A DNA stretch of 9,997 bases from Actinomycetes bacterium. Lineage in GTDB: Bacteria > Actinomycetota > Acidimicrobiia > Acidimicrobiales > Acidimicrobiaceae. Of this stretch, positions 1 to 5,991 are shown piece by piece. The translations under genes and the position numbers were made by a program. The stretch covers positions 1 through 9,997 of the forward strand of contig JAJYFX010000034.1 in NCBI GenBank assembly GCA_021785315.1, in the 5' to 3' direction. The notes under the pieces were generated by a model, which was given only the letters and a program-made list of their open reading frames with translations, searched no databases and was not told the DNA's origin. Position 1 is the stretch's first letter; every line of letters starts with the position of its first letter.

Positions 1-626
1 TCGCATACAGTCTGCGCCTCTTCCATTGAGTGGGTTGTGAGAAGTATGCTGCCTCCAGCTTGGCGGACATGCTCAATTCTTCCCCATAGCTGTCGGCGTG
101 ATTGTGGATCCAGTCCCGATGTCGGCTCGTCTAGAAGTAGCAGGATTGGGTTGTGGATCACCGCGATCAAAAGGGCAAGACGCTGCTGCTGTCCTCCTGA
201 TAGCTGTTTGAAGGGCTTCCCCGCTTCACTTGAAAGACCGATATCTTCCAATCTTTCATCGATTTCGCGCCGAGTCAGCCTTATTCCGTAAAGGCCGGAA
301 TAAAGACTGACGATCTGTCTGATGGTGAGCTCGGACTGGAAGCTAGTTGCTTGCAACTGTACGCCCATTATTGCCTTGGCGCGCTGGGGATTATCGGTGA
401 CATCGATTCCGTCGATCAATACTTGACCTGAGCGGGGCTTGATAAGCGCTTCAATGGAACTCATAATGCTAGTTTTCCCTGCTCCGTTTGGCCCAAGCAG
501 CCCGAATATTTCTCCGCGTTCAATCTCCAAGCTGACGTTGTCGACCGCTATCTTTGTCCCATATGCGACCGAAAGGCCTTTAACCTCCAAAATTAAAGGT
601 TTGCCCGGTCGTTGCGGTTCTGTCAT
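1..626 (-). CDS. ABC transporter ATP-binding protein, drug-export type (partial, 3' end outside window)
   Basis: This is the ATP-hydrolysing subunit of an ABC transporter of the CcmA/DrrA type, which normally pairs with an ABC-2 membrane permease for export of drugs, lipids or similar compounds. About 208 codons are present. Visible in order are Walker A (GPNGAGKTS, about residues 45-53), a Q-loop (VQLQAT), the signature LSGGQQQR, Walker B with D-loop (LLLLDEPTSGLD) and the switch histidine in TTHSMEEAQ, so the nucleotide-binding core is complete up to the edge. The ATG at 626 overlaps the stop of the MarR-family gene as ATGA, which fixes the start and implies one transcript with translational coupling. 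The permease is expected just beyond the left edge but is not seen. The family call is firm; the substrate is unknown. Confidence 0.93.
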   Translation of the reverse strand, partial: MTEPQRPGKPLILEVKGLSVAYGTKIAVDNVSLEIERGEIFGLLGPNGAGKTSIMSSIEALIKPRSGQVLIDGIDVTDNPQRAKAIMGVQLQATSFQSELTIRQIVSLYSGLYGIRLTRREIDERLEDIGLSSEAGKPFKQLSGGQQQRLALLIAVIHNPILLLLDEPTSGLDPQSRRQLWGRIEHVRQAGGSILLTTHSMEEAQTVC

Positions 627-1081
627 TTAGGTTCTCCATTCGAACGGGTCCAGGCTAAGGCGTTTGCAATCAGTCGATTTGCTATCTTGTCGAGCATCGA
701 AATCAATTCCTCAACTTCCCCCGGTTCAGCAGACGCGACAGCATCGGCGATCACCTTGTCGATTGGTTCATAGGCAAGCTGAGCTCCCTGCCGCGCAACA
801 TCGGTGTTGCCGCGAACAAGCGTGCGGCGTCGGTCGGCAGGGTCCGTTTCAGTTTGGAATACTCCCAGCGTACGCAAACGGGCCACGGAAATCGAGACCT
901 GGCTCTGCAACAGTCCTGTTCGTCCGCAGATGTCGCCAATCGTGGTTGCTGGGTGTTCGTATACGTCGAATAGCACGAGCTTGACGGCGGTGGGCAGTTT
1001 CTTCAGTCCATCCGCAGGCATTGAATTCTCACCGAGATTGGCGAGTTTGCGTCCTAAAAGGAACAGTTCGAGAGAATTCAT
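623..1081 (-). CDS. MarR-family winged-helix transcriptional regulator
   Basis: This is a 152-residue protein with the MarR plan: an N-terminal dimerisation helix (ELFLLGRKLANLG, 5-17), a helix-turn-helix at about 46-72 (TIGDICGRTGLLQSQVSISVARLR), a wing with the family motif DPADRRRTLV (80-89), and C-terminal helices that complete the dimer interface. MarR proteins usually repress a neighbouring exporter gene and let go of DNA when a small aromatic or drug-like ligand binds. It is the first gene of the pair with the ABC ATPase and overlaps it by 4 bp, so it probably controls that exporter and itself. No Shine-Dalgarno sequence is evident before the ATG at 1081. An internal ATG at 1021 has a GGTGAG ahead of it, but would remove the dimerisation helix, so the longer form is preferred. 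Confidence 0.9.
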   Translation of the reverse strand: MNSLELFLLGRKLANLGENSMPADGLKKLPTAVKLVLFDVYEHPATTIGDICGRTGLLQSQVSISVARLRTLGVFQTETDPADRRRTLVRGNTDVARQGAQLAYEPIDKVIADAVASAEPGEVEELISMLDKIANRLIANALAWTRSNGEPK

Positions 1082-1544
1082 AATGAAAATGATACATCAC
1101 TATTGATATGAAATATTCAAATTCATGACATGGTCTTATGCTTCGCCAAGGTCGTTCCTCTTCCCGATTCCGTCAGTGCATTTTGTTGTACCCGATTGCC
1201 AGTAGGTGTTTGGGTATTTTGCTGCGATCTTTGCTAATTCTTGCCGTGGTACATGGCTTGCTTTTAATGCGGTAAAGCGGTTTATCCCAGCACGTTTTAT
1301 TTGACCCGCAGACTGGTTTGCACCGTAGTGTGTCTCAGTCACTGTCGTTGCTGCTTCCTCCTTTGGCCTCGCTTACGGGGCTGCTGCCAGCATTCGCACT
1401 GGTCGAAGGAGGCGAGCTTGAATTCGAACTAGAAATGCCGCGCCCATTCACCTAATCCGGCAAACCGAAATGCGCGAGGAAACTTTGATCTGTTTGTTGG
1501 TGCAATGGGAAGGATCGTCTAGATCGCAGCGTCTCATTAGGAAT
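1082..1544. other. 463-base gap without a convincing gene
   Basis: The gap lies between the end of the metal importer operon and the start of the MarR-ABC pair. The longest open frame is on the minus strand at 1136-1342 (68 codons from a GTG; the frame stays open to a stop at 1373-1375). It contains KRAGINRFTALKASHVPRQ, which I cannot assign to a family. A GGAGG-like stretch lies upstream of the GTG, but at a poor distance. A plus-strand frame from 1138 encodes 45 residues with a hydrophobic end and has no ribosome binding site. Either may be chance or the remnant of a decayed gene. The left end holds the MarR promoter region. Confidence 0.4.
1104..1130. promoter_or_regulatory. Candidate MarR operator (imperfect inverted repeat)
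   Basis: An A+T-rich inverted repeat lies 23 bases upstream of the MarR-family start codon. The arms ATGAA (1108-1112) and TTCAT (1122-1126) are perfect, and TG at 1104-1105 pairs with CA at 1129-1130 at the outside. Its position between the regulator start and the empty gap fits an autoregulatory operator. MarR sites are often short imperfect palindromes, so this is an inference from symmetry and position only. Confidence 0.35.
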
Positions 1545-1559
1545 TTATTGGGCAGACGC
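1529..1559 (-). terminator. Weak terminator candidate at the end of the metal importer operon
   Basis: The inverted repeat GCGTCT (1529-1534) and AGACGC (1554-1559) encloses a 19-base loop that contains the stop codon of the last permease gene. It sits where the operon transcript should end, but the stem is only 6 bp and no U-run follows on the minus strand. The call rests mainly on position. Confidence 0.2.
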
Positions 1560-2375
1560 CGACCTTTGCAGTAGGTGAGTGCTTCTCTTAAAAGGCCGCC
1601 AGCTCATCCAACCGCGGCCGAGCCCGTAGAATAGTGCTCCCAGCGAGCCGACAAAGAATCCAACCGGCCAGTCTGAGAGGTACGAGAGCGCAAGGGCAAT
1701 CCATACGGTCAAGAGCGCAAAGGCAACCGCGAGCAGGATAGCGACAAGGGGCCTATTTGTAAATGAGCGTGCTGCCGCAGGTGGACCTACCATCAGAGAA
1801 AATACTAACAACGCCCCGACTACGGGTAGCGACATCACTGTAGCGAGTGCAAGTACCAGCAAGAAAAGGATTTCCATATGGCTGCTACGGATACCAGACA
1901 CTTCAACCAAATCTGGTGAGAGGGAATCCAACATTAGGGGTCGATATAGAATTGCGGTCGTCATGATGGCAACGGCACCCAGAAATGCGACCAGAAGAAT
2001 TTGGCTGGTGCTCGTGCCAAGGACCTCGCCGAAGAGAAAAGAATAAATTGCCGGCGCATATTCGTTGGTAAAACTGAAGAAAAGAGCACCGAGGCCAAGC
2101 AGGAAGACAAGCGAGAGAGCGGTTGCGACACCCTGTTTGCCTCGACGTCCGAGTCGGTTGATCCCAAGAACTCCCAGCGCGGCGAACACTACCAAGCCAA
2201 TGAACGAATTTATCCCCAGCAGACTTGCGGCTGCCGCGCCGGGGAAGCTTCCTAAAGGCAGGGCGTGTGCCTCGAACGCGTTCCCCCGCAATACGACGAA
2301 GAATCCGACTACCCCAGCCACGACCGCTACGATCGAGGCGATTATCCATGCATTTAACATGAAACCGGAGAACAT
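1545..2375 (-). CDS. Metal ABC transporter permease, ZnuB/TroC-type (second permease)
   Basis: This is an integral membrane subunit of the family that carries Zn2+, Mn2+ or Fe2+ through the inner membrane (ABC-3 type). The 276 residues are mostly hydrophobic, consistent with 7-9 helices. The family motif after the first helix is visible as RGNAFEAHALPLGSFPGA (about 30-47), followed by SLLGIN, and later LPVVGALLVFSLMVGPPAAA, typical of the region that contacts the ATPase. The gene starts 2 bp after the stop of the first permease. AGG lies 8 bases before the ATG at 2375; an in-frame ATG 5 codons later (MLNAWIIA) is an alternative start. Two different permeases in one operon suggest a heterodimeric channel, as in Tro/Mnt-type systems. 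The tail from about residue 255 is basic and probably cytoplasmic. Confidence 0.9.
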   Translation of the reverse strand: MFSGFMLNAWIIASIVAVVAGVVGFFVVLRGNAFEAHALPLGSFPGAAAASLLGINSFIGLVVFAALGVLGINRLGRRGKQGVATALSLVFLLGLGALFFSFTNEYAPAIYSFLFGEVLGTSTSQILLVAFLGAVAIMTTAILYRPLMLDSLSPDLVEVSGIRSSHMEILFLLVLALATVMSLPVVGALLVFSLMVGPPAAARSFTNRPLVAILLAVAFALLTVWIALALSYLSDWPVGFFVGSLGALFYGLGRGWMSWRPFKRSTHLLQRSASAQ

Positions 2376-2377
2376 AG

Positions 2378-3286
2378 CTAGGACCTGCCAGACCGTATGG
2401 GTGTCGCGATCTTTGCTGATGCGATACCGCGGCCGCGCCCCGATATGAGGCTGGCTATCACGTAGGCAAGGAACACTAGCATCACGATAAGAAAGCTCAC
2501 CGGCAAGTTGTGTCCCGGGATCCAGTCGGCGCTGTCATATGCCAGAAGAATTCCCAGCCAGGCTGCGCCCAAACCGATCAGTGCTGCCAACCATATTGCA
2601 AGATTGGGGCGTTTTGCCAGCCGGAGTGCTGTTGCTGCAGGGCCGATCAACAGGGCGGTCGACAAAATCGCGCCAACGCTGATAGCGGAGAGGGCGACTG
2701 CGGAACCGAGAACGAGCATTTGGACCAGGCCAACAAGACGTACGCGTATGCCCTGTACCGCCGCAATTTCGGGGTTGATGGAACTGAGCAGCAGCGGTCT
2801 GTACAACGCGATCAAAATAATCAAGGTGGCGGAACCGATAATGACCACTAAGAATTCAGTCCGTGACGGAATTGCAAACATGGAACCGAAAAGCACTGCA
2901 ATCGTCGTACCGGATGTGCTTGTAGTGGTGACATCTAAGTAAAGGAAAAGCGCAGCCAGACCAAGTCCCGCACCGAAGACTACCCCCGTGGCGAGATCCC
3001 TGCCGCGCGCTCTTTCAACTCCAACTAATTCCATTCCTCCAGCTCCAAGTATTGCCATTCCTAGGAACCCGAGTAGGGGATTGACCCCTAATAAATATGA
3101 CGCAGATCCGCCTGCGCTGCTTACATCGGCCAGCGAGTGACCAGCAAACGCCTGACCCCGGATGACAGTGAAGATGCCAACGACCGCAGAAACAATGGCC
3201 GCAACTCCGCTAACGAAAAGCGCCGTAAGCACAGGTTGGCTCGAGAAGAATCCAGGCTCGAAAATGAAAGTGAGGAGCGTTTTCAT
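2378..3286 (-). CDS. Metal ABC transporter permease, ZnuB/TroC-type (first permease)
   Basis: This 302-residue polytopic membrane protein of the ABC-3 family is predicted to form the metal channel together with the second permease. The family motif is present as VIRGQAFAGHSLADVSSAGG (41-60), followed by SYLLGVNPLLGF. The loop PEIAAVQGIR and the segment SVGAILSTALLIGPAATA are also typical. Hydrophobic stretches fit 8-9 helices, and a basic glycine/serine-rich tail (from about 280) should be cytoplasmic. Its ATG at 3286 overlaps the ATPase stop as ATGA and there is no strong ribosome binding site, which argues for translational coupling. It is clearly different in sequence from the second permease, so the pair is not a recent duplication. 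Confidence 0.92.
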   Translation of the reverse strand: MKTLLTFIFEPGFFSSQPVLTALFVSGVAAIVSAVVGIFTVIRGQAFAGHSLADVSSAGGSASYLLGVNPLLGFLGMAILGAGGMELVGVERARGRDLATGVVFGAGLGLAALFLYLDVTTTSTSGTTIAVLFGSMFAIPSRTEFLVVIIGSATLIILIALYRPLLLSSINPEIAAVQGIRVRLVGLVQMLVLGSAVALSAISVGAILSTALLIGPAATALRLAKRPNLAIWLAALIGLGAAWLGILLAYDSADWIPGHNLPVSFLIVMLVFLAYVIASLISGRGRGIASAKIATPIRSGRS

Positions 3287-4125
3287 GGTGAGTTGCTCGT
3301 TTCAGACGTGGCACAGTCACGTCCGGGCTCAAAATATTCGTCGCCTGGCCCGGTGGTGATCAAGATCCGCCCGTGAACCCTAATAACGTCGACATGGTAG
3401 CCATACAGATTGCTCAATACTGCACCGTCGATAACTTCGCTTACCGGACCACTCGCTGCATGGCCGTTGGCCAGATAAACTAACCTGTCCATCGCACCCA
3501 TCAGCGGATTGATGTCGTGAGCTGAGAGCAGAATCGCGATCTGCTGCTCATGTGCCAGCTGGTTCAGCAGAGTGACAACTTCTGCCACGCTTCTTATGTC
3601 CAGATTGGCCAGCGGCTCGTCGAGAAGCAGCAGTCTGGGGCGGCGAATCAAGGCATGCGCAATTAGGATTCGCTGTTGCTGACCTCCAGAAAGTTCTCCA
3701 ATGCGCTGGTCGGCAAAGGCCTCGGCATTGACCGCGCGGAGCATCTCGTCCACTTGCCGACGACGCTCTTTGGAAGGAAGTCGAATCCCAAGCCGCTGGC
3801 CATCCAATCCCAATTCCACCAGGTCTCTGGCTCTTACGGGTATATCAGGATCAAGCTGGATTTTTTGAGGAACATACCCGATCGATCGCCGACGGGCGAA
3901 TTCGGCGCTGCCCTCGAAAAGAATCGACCCTTCCGCTAGCCGGTGGAATCCAAGTATTGCGCGCAGCAGTGTCGTCTTCCCTGAGCCGTTTGGACCAATG
4001 AGGCCGCTGAATTCTCCGGAGTGCAATTCGAAATTGACGTCATCGAGAATCTCTTTATTTCCCAGGACAACACTCATATTGCTAACGGTGAGCACCGGTT
4101 CGGAATTTCGAATGCTGGCGCTCAT
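3283..4125 (-). CDS. Metal ABC transporter ATP-binding protein (ZnuC/MntB-like)
   Basis: This is the cytoplasmic ATPase that powers the metal importer. Counting from the chosen start, the 280 residues contain Walker A GPNGSGKTT (44-52), Q-loop Gln87 (YVPQKIQLD), signature LSGGQQQR (145-152), Walker B LLLLDE (165-170), D-loop ANLD (173-176) and switch His203 (SAHDINPLM). The ending GYHVDVIRVHGR is usual for this family. The frame stays open to 4191, but that extension overlaps the binding-protein gene by 70 bp and has no family match. The ATG at 4125 makes an ATGA overlap with the binding-protein stop and begins just before the first conserved strand, so it is preferred. The last 20 or so residues are acidic and non-conserved. 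Confidence 0.94.
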   Translation of the reverse strand: MSASIRNSEPVLTVSNMSVVLGNKEILDDVNFELHSGEFSGLIGPNGSGKTTLLRAILGFHRLAEGSILFEGSAEFARRRSIGYVPQKIQLDPDIPVRARDLVELGLDGQRLGIRLPSKERRRQVDEMLRAVNAEAFADQRIGELSGGQQQRILIAHALIRRPRLLLLDEPLANLDIRSVAEVVTLLNQLAHEQQIAILLSAHDINPLMGAMDRLVYLANGHAASGPVSEVIDGAVLSNLYGYHVDVIRVHGRILITTGPGDEYFEPGRDCATSETSNSP

Positions 4126-5072
4126 AGTTTTGTGGTGGAAAGGTTGTCGGCTACAGCTTTCTCCAGCGCTGCAGTTTCTGCCATCATCCAAGTTTGGTAA
4201 TTGTAATTAGTTGGCATCGTCTCATATGCACCTACTATCGGTATTCCATTCTTTTTTGCCAGATTCTGGAACGATTGGGTCAAGGTATCTGTGACTTGCT
4301 GATTTTCTACGAATACCTTGACTTGGTGTTTGCTGAATAAGTTATCCTGCAACGTCACGTCCTGTGGCGAAGGGTCGAATCCTCCCATTACCGCTGCCTG
4401 GAGGCTAAAGGGCGTTTTGATATCGCATCCGGCGGCTTGGAGAAGATAATCCGCCACCGGCTCACTGACGGCAACTGCAGTGTTGGGGTAGTTAGCCTTG
4501 AATTTGGCGATTTGGGCATACCAAGGCTGCAGGGATGCCCTGAATACAGCCAGGTTTGCATTGAAATAGGCGGCATTTGCCGGTTGGAGGGCGGAAAGAT
4601 CTGCCGCCACGGCCGTGGCGACTGAAGGCATAGTGCTTGGGTCGTACCATAGATGAGGGTTTTTGGTGTCATTAGGCAGTTTGAGGAGGGTTTGCACGTT
4701 AACGACCTTGCGCCCTGGGTCGGGTGAGGCAGAAATCATTTTGGAAGCCCAGCCATCGTAGCCGGCACCGTTAAGGACAATGAGGCTCGCGCGCGATATC
4801 TCGTAAGCAACAGTTGAACTGGCCTCGAAGGAGTGGGGGTCAGTGTTTGGATTATTCTCGATCGAATCCACGTGAACGTAGCTGCCACCGATTTGGGAAA
4901 TGACATTGGCGTAGACGCTCTCGGCGCCGACAGCATTGATTAGTCCTGAAACTGGAGAAGAAGGCGAAGAGGAAGCCGCAGTGCCGCAACTGGCTGCAAT
5001 GACGGCTAAGCCAGCCAGCGCGGGGCCAACCGCCCTCCGTTTCGAGTCTGCCGTTCGCTTTGAGTGAGCCAC
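4122..5072 (-). CDS. Metal ABC transporter substrate-binding lipoprotein (Zn/Mn family)
   Basis: This extracytoplasmic protein captures Zn2+ or Mn2+ and hands it to the permeases. From a GTG start it has 316 residues: a basic N-terminus, a hydrophobic segment (16-28) and a lipobox ending AASC with Cys29 as the lipid anchor, then a Ser/Pro linker. Likely ligands are His80 (DPHSFE), His140 (NPHLWYDP), Glu204 (SEPVADYL) and Glu284 (AYETMP). No His-rich loop occurs between the first two. The GTG at 5072 is chosen because GGGAGA (5078-5083) lies 5 bases ahead. An ATG at 5129 is in frame, but would translate the promoter and operator and place 19 unlikely residues before the signal peptide. It is the first gene of the importer operon. 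Zinc is the default substrate, but manganese is possible. Confidence 0.9.
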   Translation of the reverse strand: MAHSKRTADSKRRAVGPALAGLAVIAASCGTAASSSPSSPVSGLINAVGAESVYANVISQIGGSYVHVDSIENNPNTDPHSFEASSTVAYEISRASLIVLNGAGYDGWASKMISASPDPGRKVVNVQTLLKLPNDTKNPHLWYDPSTMPSVATAVAADLSALQPANAAYFNANLAVFRASLQPWYAQIAKFKANYPNTAVAVSEPVADYLLQAAGCDIKTPFSLQAAVMGGFDPSPQDVTLQDNLFSKHQVKVFVENQQVTDTLTQSFQNLAKKNGIPIVGAYETMPTNYNYQTWMMAETAALEKAVADNLSTTKL

Positions 5073-5108
5073 TGAGTTCTCCCAGACAGTGTATTTCAAA
5101 ATATATTT

Positions 5109-5133
5109 TATACTAAGACTAAGTCTCATTATA
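5109..5133. promoter_or_regulatory. Candidate Fur-family metalloregulator operator over the importer promoter
   Basis: A 25-bp imperfect palindrome with 10 of 12 base pairs matched around the central A5121. The inner core AGACT-A-AGTCT (5116-5126) is perfect, and outer arms TATA (5109-5112) and TATA (5130-5133) also match. The odd-centred form resembles the n-1-n layout of Fur/Zur boxes, although the bases differ from the textbook boxes I know. The right arm contains the TATAAT of the importer promoter, so occupancy would block RNA polymerase. The copies of ACTAAG at 5112-5117, 5118-5123 and 5142-5147 may be half-sites. The divergent Fur-family gene is the obvious candidate binder; this is inferred, not shown. 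Confidence 0.6.
5128..5133 (-). promoter_or_regulatory. -10 element of the metal importer operon
   Basis: On the minus strand this reads TATAAT, a perfect consensus -10. It would give a transcript start near 5121 and a leader of about 49 bases before the GTG at 5072. No good -35 is seen at 17 bp (ACCCAA at 5151-5156), which fits a promoter that depends on other contacts or is intrinsically weak. It coincides with the right arm of the palindrome at 5109-5133. Confidence 0.5.
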
Positions 5134-5164
5134 TACAGTACACTAAGTTGTTGGGTGCGGGAAA

Positions 5165-5185
5165 CGCCAAATGAGCCATTTGGCG
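5165..5185. promoter_or_regulatory. Perfect 9-bp inverted repeat in the divergent region (second operator candidate)
   Basis: CGCCAAATG (5165-5173) and CATTTGGCG (5177-5185) are exact reverse complements separated by AGC. Neither strand has a U-run after it, and it lies between divergently transcribed genes, so a terminator is unlikely. It shares no sequence with the palindrome at 5109-5133. It could be the site of a second regulator, or of the Fur-family protein acting on its own gene. Confidence 0.5.
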
Positions 5186-5331
5186 AACTCTCCGCAGGTA
5201 ACTCGGGTGCTTGGGCTATGCAGAATCCGGTTTAGCGGGTTCTACGATGGTTCTACCGAATTATTGAGATACATGAGAATCAGATATGAAGGTTTGACAA
5301 GCAAGCGCCGTTGGGCAGGCAGAGGTAAACG

Positions 5332-5796
5332 ATGATCTACGATAGTGCCGAGAGTCTTCACGACTTGGTATTGGCACGGCTTCGCTTTATAGGTCAACGC
5401 TACACCAGTGGAAAGCGCGAAATCGTCGGGCTCCTAGTAGACGCAGGCCATCCGGTGAGCATAGGCGATATTGCTGGCCGTCTTCCAAAGATGCCGCGGA
5501 GTTCCGCCTATCGTCACTTGGTCGATTTGCAGCAGGCCGGAGTAGTTAGACGGGTTGTTGCGAGTGACGAATTTGCCCGATTCGAGTTGGCAGAGGAATT
5601 GACGGAGCACCACCACCACCTTCTTTGTCTCCAGTGCGGCAGGGTAATTGATGTCATGCCGGGGACAAGCTTCGAAACTAGACTCAACAAAACTGTGGAT
5701 CAGCTTGCCCAGGCTGAAGGCTTCCTTCCTCAAAGTCACCGGCTCGATGTTTTTGGAATCTGCGCCAACTGCAATCGGGATCTGCCCTTTTCCTGA
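5332..5796 (+). CDS. Fur-family metal-responsive regulator, Zur-like
   Basis: This is a 154-residue cytoplasmic repressor of the Fur family. The N-terminal winged helix includes VSIGDIAGRLPKMPRSSAYRHLV (42-64) and the recognition helix SSAYRHLVDLQQAGVV (57-72). The linker to the dimerisation domain carries HHHH (93-96), part of the usual sensing region. Two CxxC pairs, Cys99/Cys102 (CLQC) and Cys144/Cys147 (CANC), form the structural zinc site, with His136 (SHRLDVFG) as another likely ligand. GAGGT (5322-5326) lies 5 bases before the ATG, supporting the start. The gene is divergent from a metal ABC importer, and the intergenic palindromes are plausible targets. On family and context it is most likely Zur, repressing import when zinc is ample; a manganese- or iron-sensing Fur relative cannot be excluded from sequence. 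Confidence 0.92.
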   Translation: MIYDSAESLHDLVLARLRFIGQRYTSGKREIVGLLVDAGHPVSIGDIAGRLPKMPRSSAYRHLVDLQQAGVVRRVVASDEFARFELAEELTEHHHHLLCLQCGRVIDVMPGTSFETRLNKTVDQLAQAEGFLPQSHRLDVFGICANCNRDLPFS

Positions 5797-5888
5797 TGCT
5801 CGAAGCCATGCGCCGGGCCCAACTCAAATCGGACTTCGCCAGCCTGGCCAACGTTCGCTGTTGCCGGTCACGATATGGTGCCGAGTGA
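5796..5888 (+). other. Possible 30-codon ORF overlapping the regulator stop (doubtful)
   Basis: An ATG overlaps the stop codon of the Fur-family gene as TGATG, and the frame runs for 30 codons before TGA. The product (MLEAMRRAQLKSDFASLANV, then RCCRSRYGAE) is basic and has a CC pair. The overlap would allow coupled translation, but the length is small and I recognise no family. It is more likely chance than a gene. Confidence 0.15.
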
Positions 5889-5902
5889 TGCGGATGATTT
5901 CC

Positions 5903-5930
5903 TTAACACAACAATCCAGGTTGAGATAAT
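5903..5930 (+). promoter_or_regulatory. Candidate sigma-70-type promoter of the molybdenum hydroxylase gene
   Basis: TTAACA (5903-5908) and GATAAT (5925-5930) each match the consensus at 5 of 6 bases and are 16 bp apart. A start near 5937 would leave a leader of about 55 bases before the ATG at 5992. This suggests that the hydroxylase is transcribed separately from the regulator upstream. Confidence 0.4.
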
Positions 5931-5991
5931 GTTAATTGACCCGTAGCTTCGAATCCTTCGACACCGACAGGGCGTAAAGCTTTTGGAGGTA

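Noticed and set aside
37..291. Plus-strand open frame opposite the ABC ATPase
   Set aside because: It is the antisense shadow of a gene with all ABC motifs in the minus-strand frame.
4126..4191. N-terminal extension of the metal ATPase to an upstream start at 4191
   Set aside because: It overlaps the binding-protein gene by 70 bp and precedes the family's first conserved strand; ATG 4125 gives a tight ATGA junction like the next gene pair.
5294..5299. Perfect TTGACA as a -35 for the regulator gene
   Set aside because: No -10-like hexamer lies 16-18 bp downstream, and the resulting start would fall at or beyond the ribosome binding site.
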